This document shows positions 16,571-17,464 of a DNA stretch of 17,464 nucleotides, piece after piece. The stretch covers positions 1 through 17,464 of the forward strand of contig CAADXT010000018.1 of the NCBI GenBank assembly GCA_900753095.1, read 5' to 3'. A program made the position numbers and the translations under genes. The notes beneath the pieces are model-generated. The model searched no databases. It saw only the letters and a list, made by a program, of their open reading frames with translations, and was not told the origin of the DNA. Positions within the stretch are counted from its first letter, which is position 1, and each line of letters starts with the position of its first letter. Origin of the DNA: Eggerthellaceae bacterium (GTDB lineage: Bacteria > Actinomycetota > Coriobacteriia > Coriobacteriales > Eggerthellaceae).

Positions 16571-17464
16571 TTATCTGCTTGGTGTTCTTCCGGCTAAAAA
16601 CGAGAGTGCGCACTGCGCTGCGGCGAGGGCGGCCATGAACGCAAGAGGCGCAGCGAAGCTTCCGGTTGTTTCGGCGAGCGCGCCGAACGCGAAGGGGCCG
16701 CACGCTGCAAGCAGATAGCCGAGCGACTGCGCGAAGCCCGAAAGGGCCACCGTTTCAGCGTGGGTTGTGCCGCGCAGCGAGATAAGGGTAAGAGCCACCA
16801 CCAACGAAGCGCCCTGTCCGATGCCGCCGAAGATGCTCCATGCAGGCGAAAGCTGCGGAGCAAGAAGCCAACCTAAAGAGGCCACCAGCAAAGGCGCGCT
16901 TGCCAAGAGGCCCGCGCATATCTGGTTGCCGCGCACATACATAAAGCGGGGGATAAGCAACCCCGAGAAAATGCCCAGAGCTTGGAAGACGAACAGGTGC
17001 ACGCCCGCTTCCGTTGCAGCGAAGCCAGCGGATGCGGCGATGCTGGGAAGCCAGTTGCAATACGTGTAGAAGGCCGCCGACTGCAGTCCCATGAAGAGCG
17101 TGACAAGCCAGGAGGAAGGCCTGCGCAGCACTGCGCGCAGAGGGCTTTCGGGGGAGGCTGGTTGTGCGGAGTGGCTGCTTGGGCGCGTCGGTGCATGATG
17201 CGCCTCTGCTCCGGCTGCATCGAGATTCGCTTCTCTGTTTGTGCAGCTGACACCGGCGGTATGGGTTGGGGCGCTCGCTTTTTGACTTGTGGCGTCGTCT
17301 GCTTTGCGTGCGGGCTGGCTTTCTGCCTCTTTTTGCTCGCTGCATGCAGGCAAAAGGCGCGATCGTGCAAACCAGAGGGCTGCGGCTGCCAGGGCGGGCA
17401 CGGCCCACAACGCCAAGGCCGGTTGCCATCCGCCTAGGGCATCGGCGGCGGCAGAGGCGGTAAG
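16571..17464 (-). CDS. MFS transporter, CynX/NimT-like, 5' end beyond the window
   Basis: The frame stays open to the right edge (297 codons visible), so the N-terminal half is missing; the first visible ATG-like start in this frame would be internal. The visible part begins in the sixth membrane span (GWQPALALWAVPALAAAALW), followed by a long hydrophilic loop and spans 7-12. Recognisable pieces are MGLQSAAFYTYCNWLPSIA at the start of the second half and GGIGQGASLVVALTLISLR, AETVALSGFAQSLGYLLAAC and GPFAFGALAETTGS near the end, the pattern of the cyanate/nitroimidazole-type (CynX/NimT) MFS group. The substrate is not predictable. The central cytoplasmic loop is about 80 residues, rich in Ala, Ser, His and Glu, longer than is normal for the family. 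The gene ends TAA at 16573-16571. Confidence 0.8.
   Translation of the reverse strand, partial: LTASAAADALGGWQPALALWAVPALAAAALWFARSRLLPACSEQKEAESQPARKADDATSQKASAPTHTAGVSCTNREANLDAAGAEAHHAPTRPSSHSAQPASPESPLRAVLRRPSSWLVTLFMGLQSAAFYTYCNWLPSIAASAGFAATEAGVHLFVFQALGIFSGLLIPRFMYVRGNQICAGLLASAPLLVASLGWLLAPQLSPAWSIFGGIGQGASLVVALTLISLRGTTHAETVALSGFAQSLGYLLAACGPFAFGALAETTGSFAAPLAFMAALAAAQCALSFLAGRTPSR

Noticed and set aside
17414..17416. TTG at 17416 as start of the MFS gene
   Set aside because: The frame remains open upstream to the window edge, and the residues before it (GGWQPA) continue a typical MFS span, so the gene is cut by the window and does not begin here.

Overview
The window (17,464 bp, GC-rich) looks like chromosome of an anaerobic actinobacterium of class Coriobacteriia, probably Eggerthellaceae (Eggerthella/Gordonibacter/Slackia-like). 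This is inferred from protein character and from the gene mix: a menaquinone methyltransferase, a Tat translocase beside NiFe-hydrogenase maturation genes, and a MoxR/DUF58/transglutaminase operon ending in a large surface leucine-rich-repeat protein. No rRNA, tRNA, CRISPR array, insertion sequence or phage gene was seen, and every gene looks intact except the transporter cut by the right edge.

Left part (1-3309): a structured non-coding leader region, a flavin reductase-like protein with its own promoter and terminator (+), then menG (-) converging on it, and a divergently transcribed amidohydrolase-fold protein (+). The amidohydrolase has lost nearly all metal-binding and catalytic residues of its family. 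A perfect 7-bp-arm palindrome lies just upstream of it.

Middle (3357-6290): a compact + strand block of a 67-aa single-span membrane protein, tatA/B-type, tatC, hypA and hypB, closed by a strong terminator. tatA/B-tatC-hypA are spaced 2-3 bp apart. This links the exporter of folded, cofactor-loaded proteins to the nickel-insertion pair for NiFe hydrogenases, whose small subunits are classical Tat substrates.

Right part (6377-16453, - strand): an apparent five-gene operon of about 10 kb, read from right to left. It comprises a soluble PAS-HisKA-HATPase-receiver hybrid histidine kinase, a MoxR AAA+ ATPase starting at the base after the kinase stop codon, a DUF58 protein, a multi-spanning TgpA-like transglutaminase-fold protein, and a 1309-aa exported or membrane-anchored protein with BspA-type leucine-rich repeats. 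The gaps are 0-27 bp with no terminators between genes. The transglutaminase has Ser in place of the catalytic Cys and Glu in place of the Asp. Together these suggest a sensor-linked chaperone/envelope module that assembles, displays or processes a surface protein; this is the best candidate for an undescribed system here.

At the right edge (16571-17464, -) lies the 3' part of a CynX/NimT-like MFS transporter with an unusually long hydrophilic loop in its middle.
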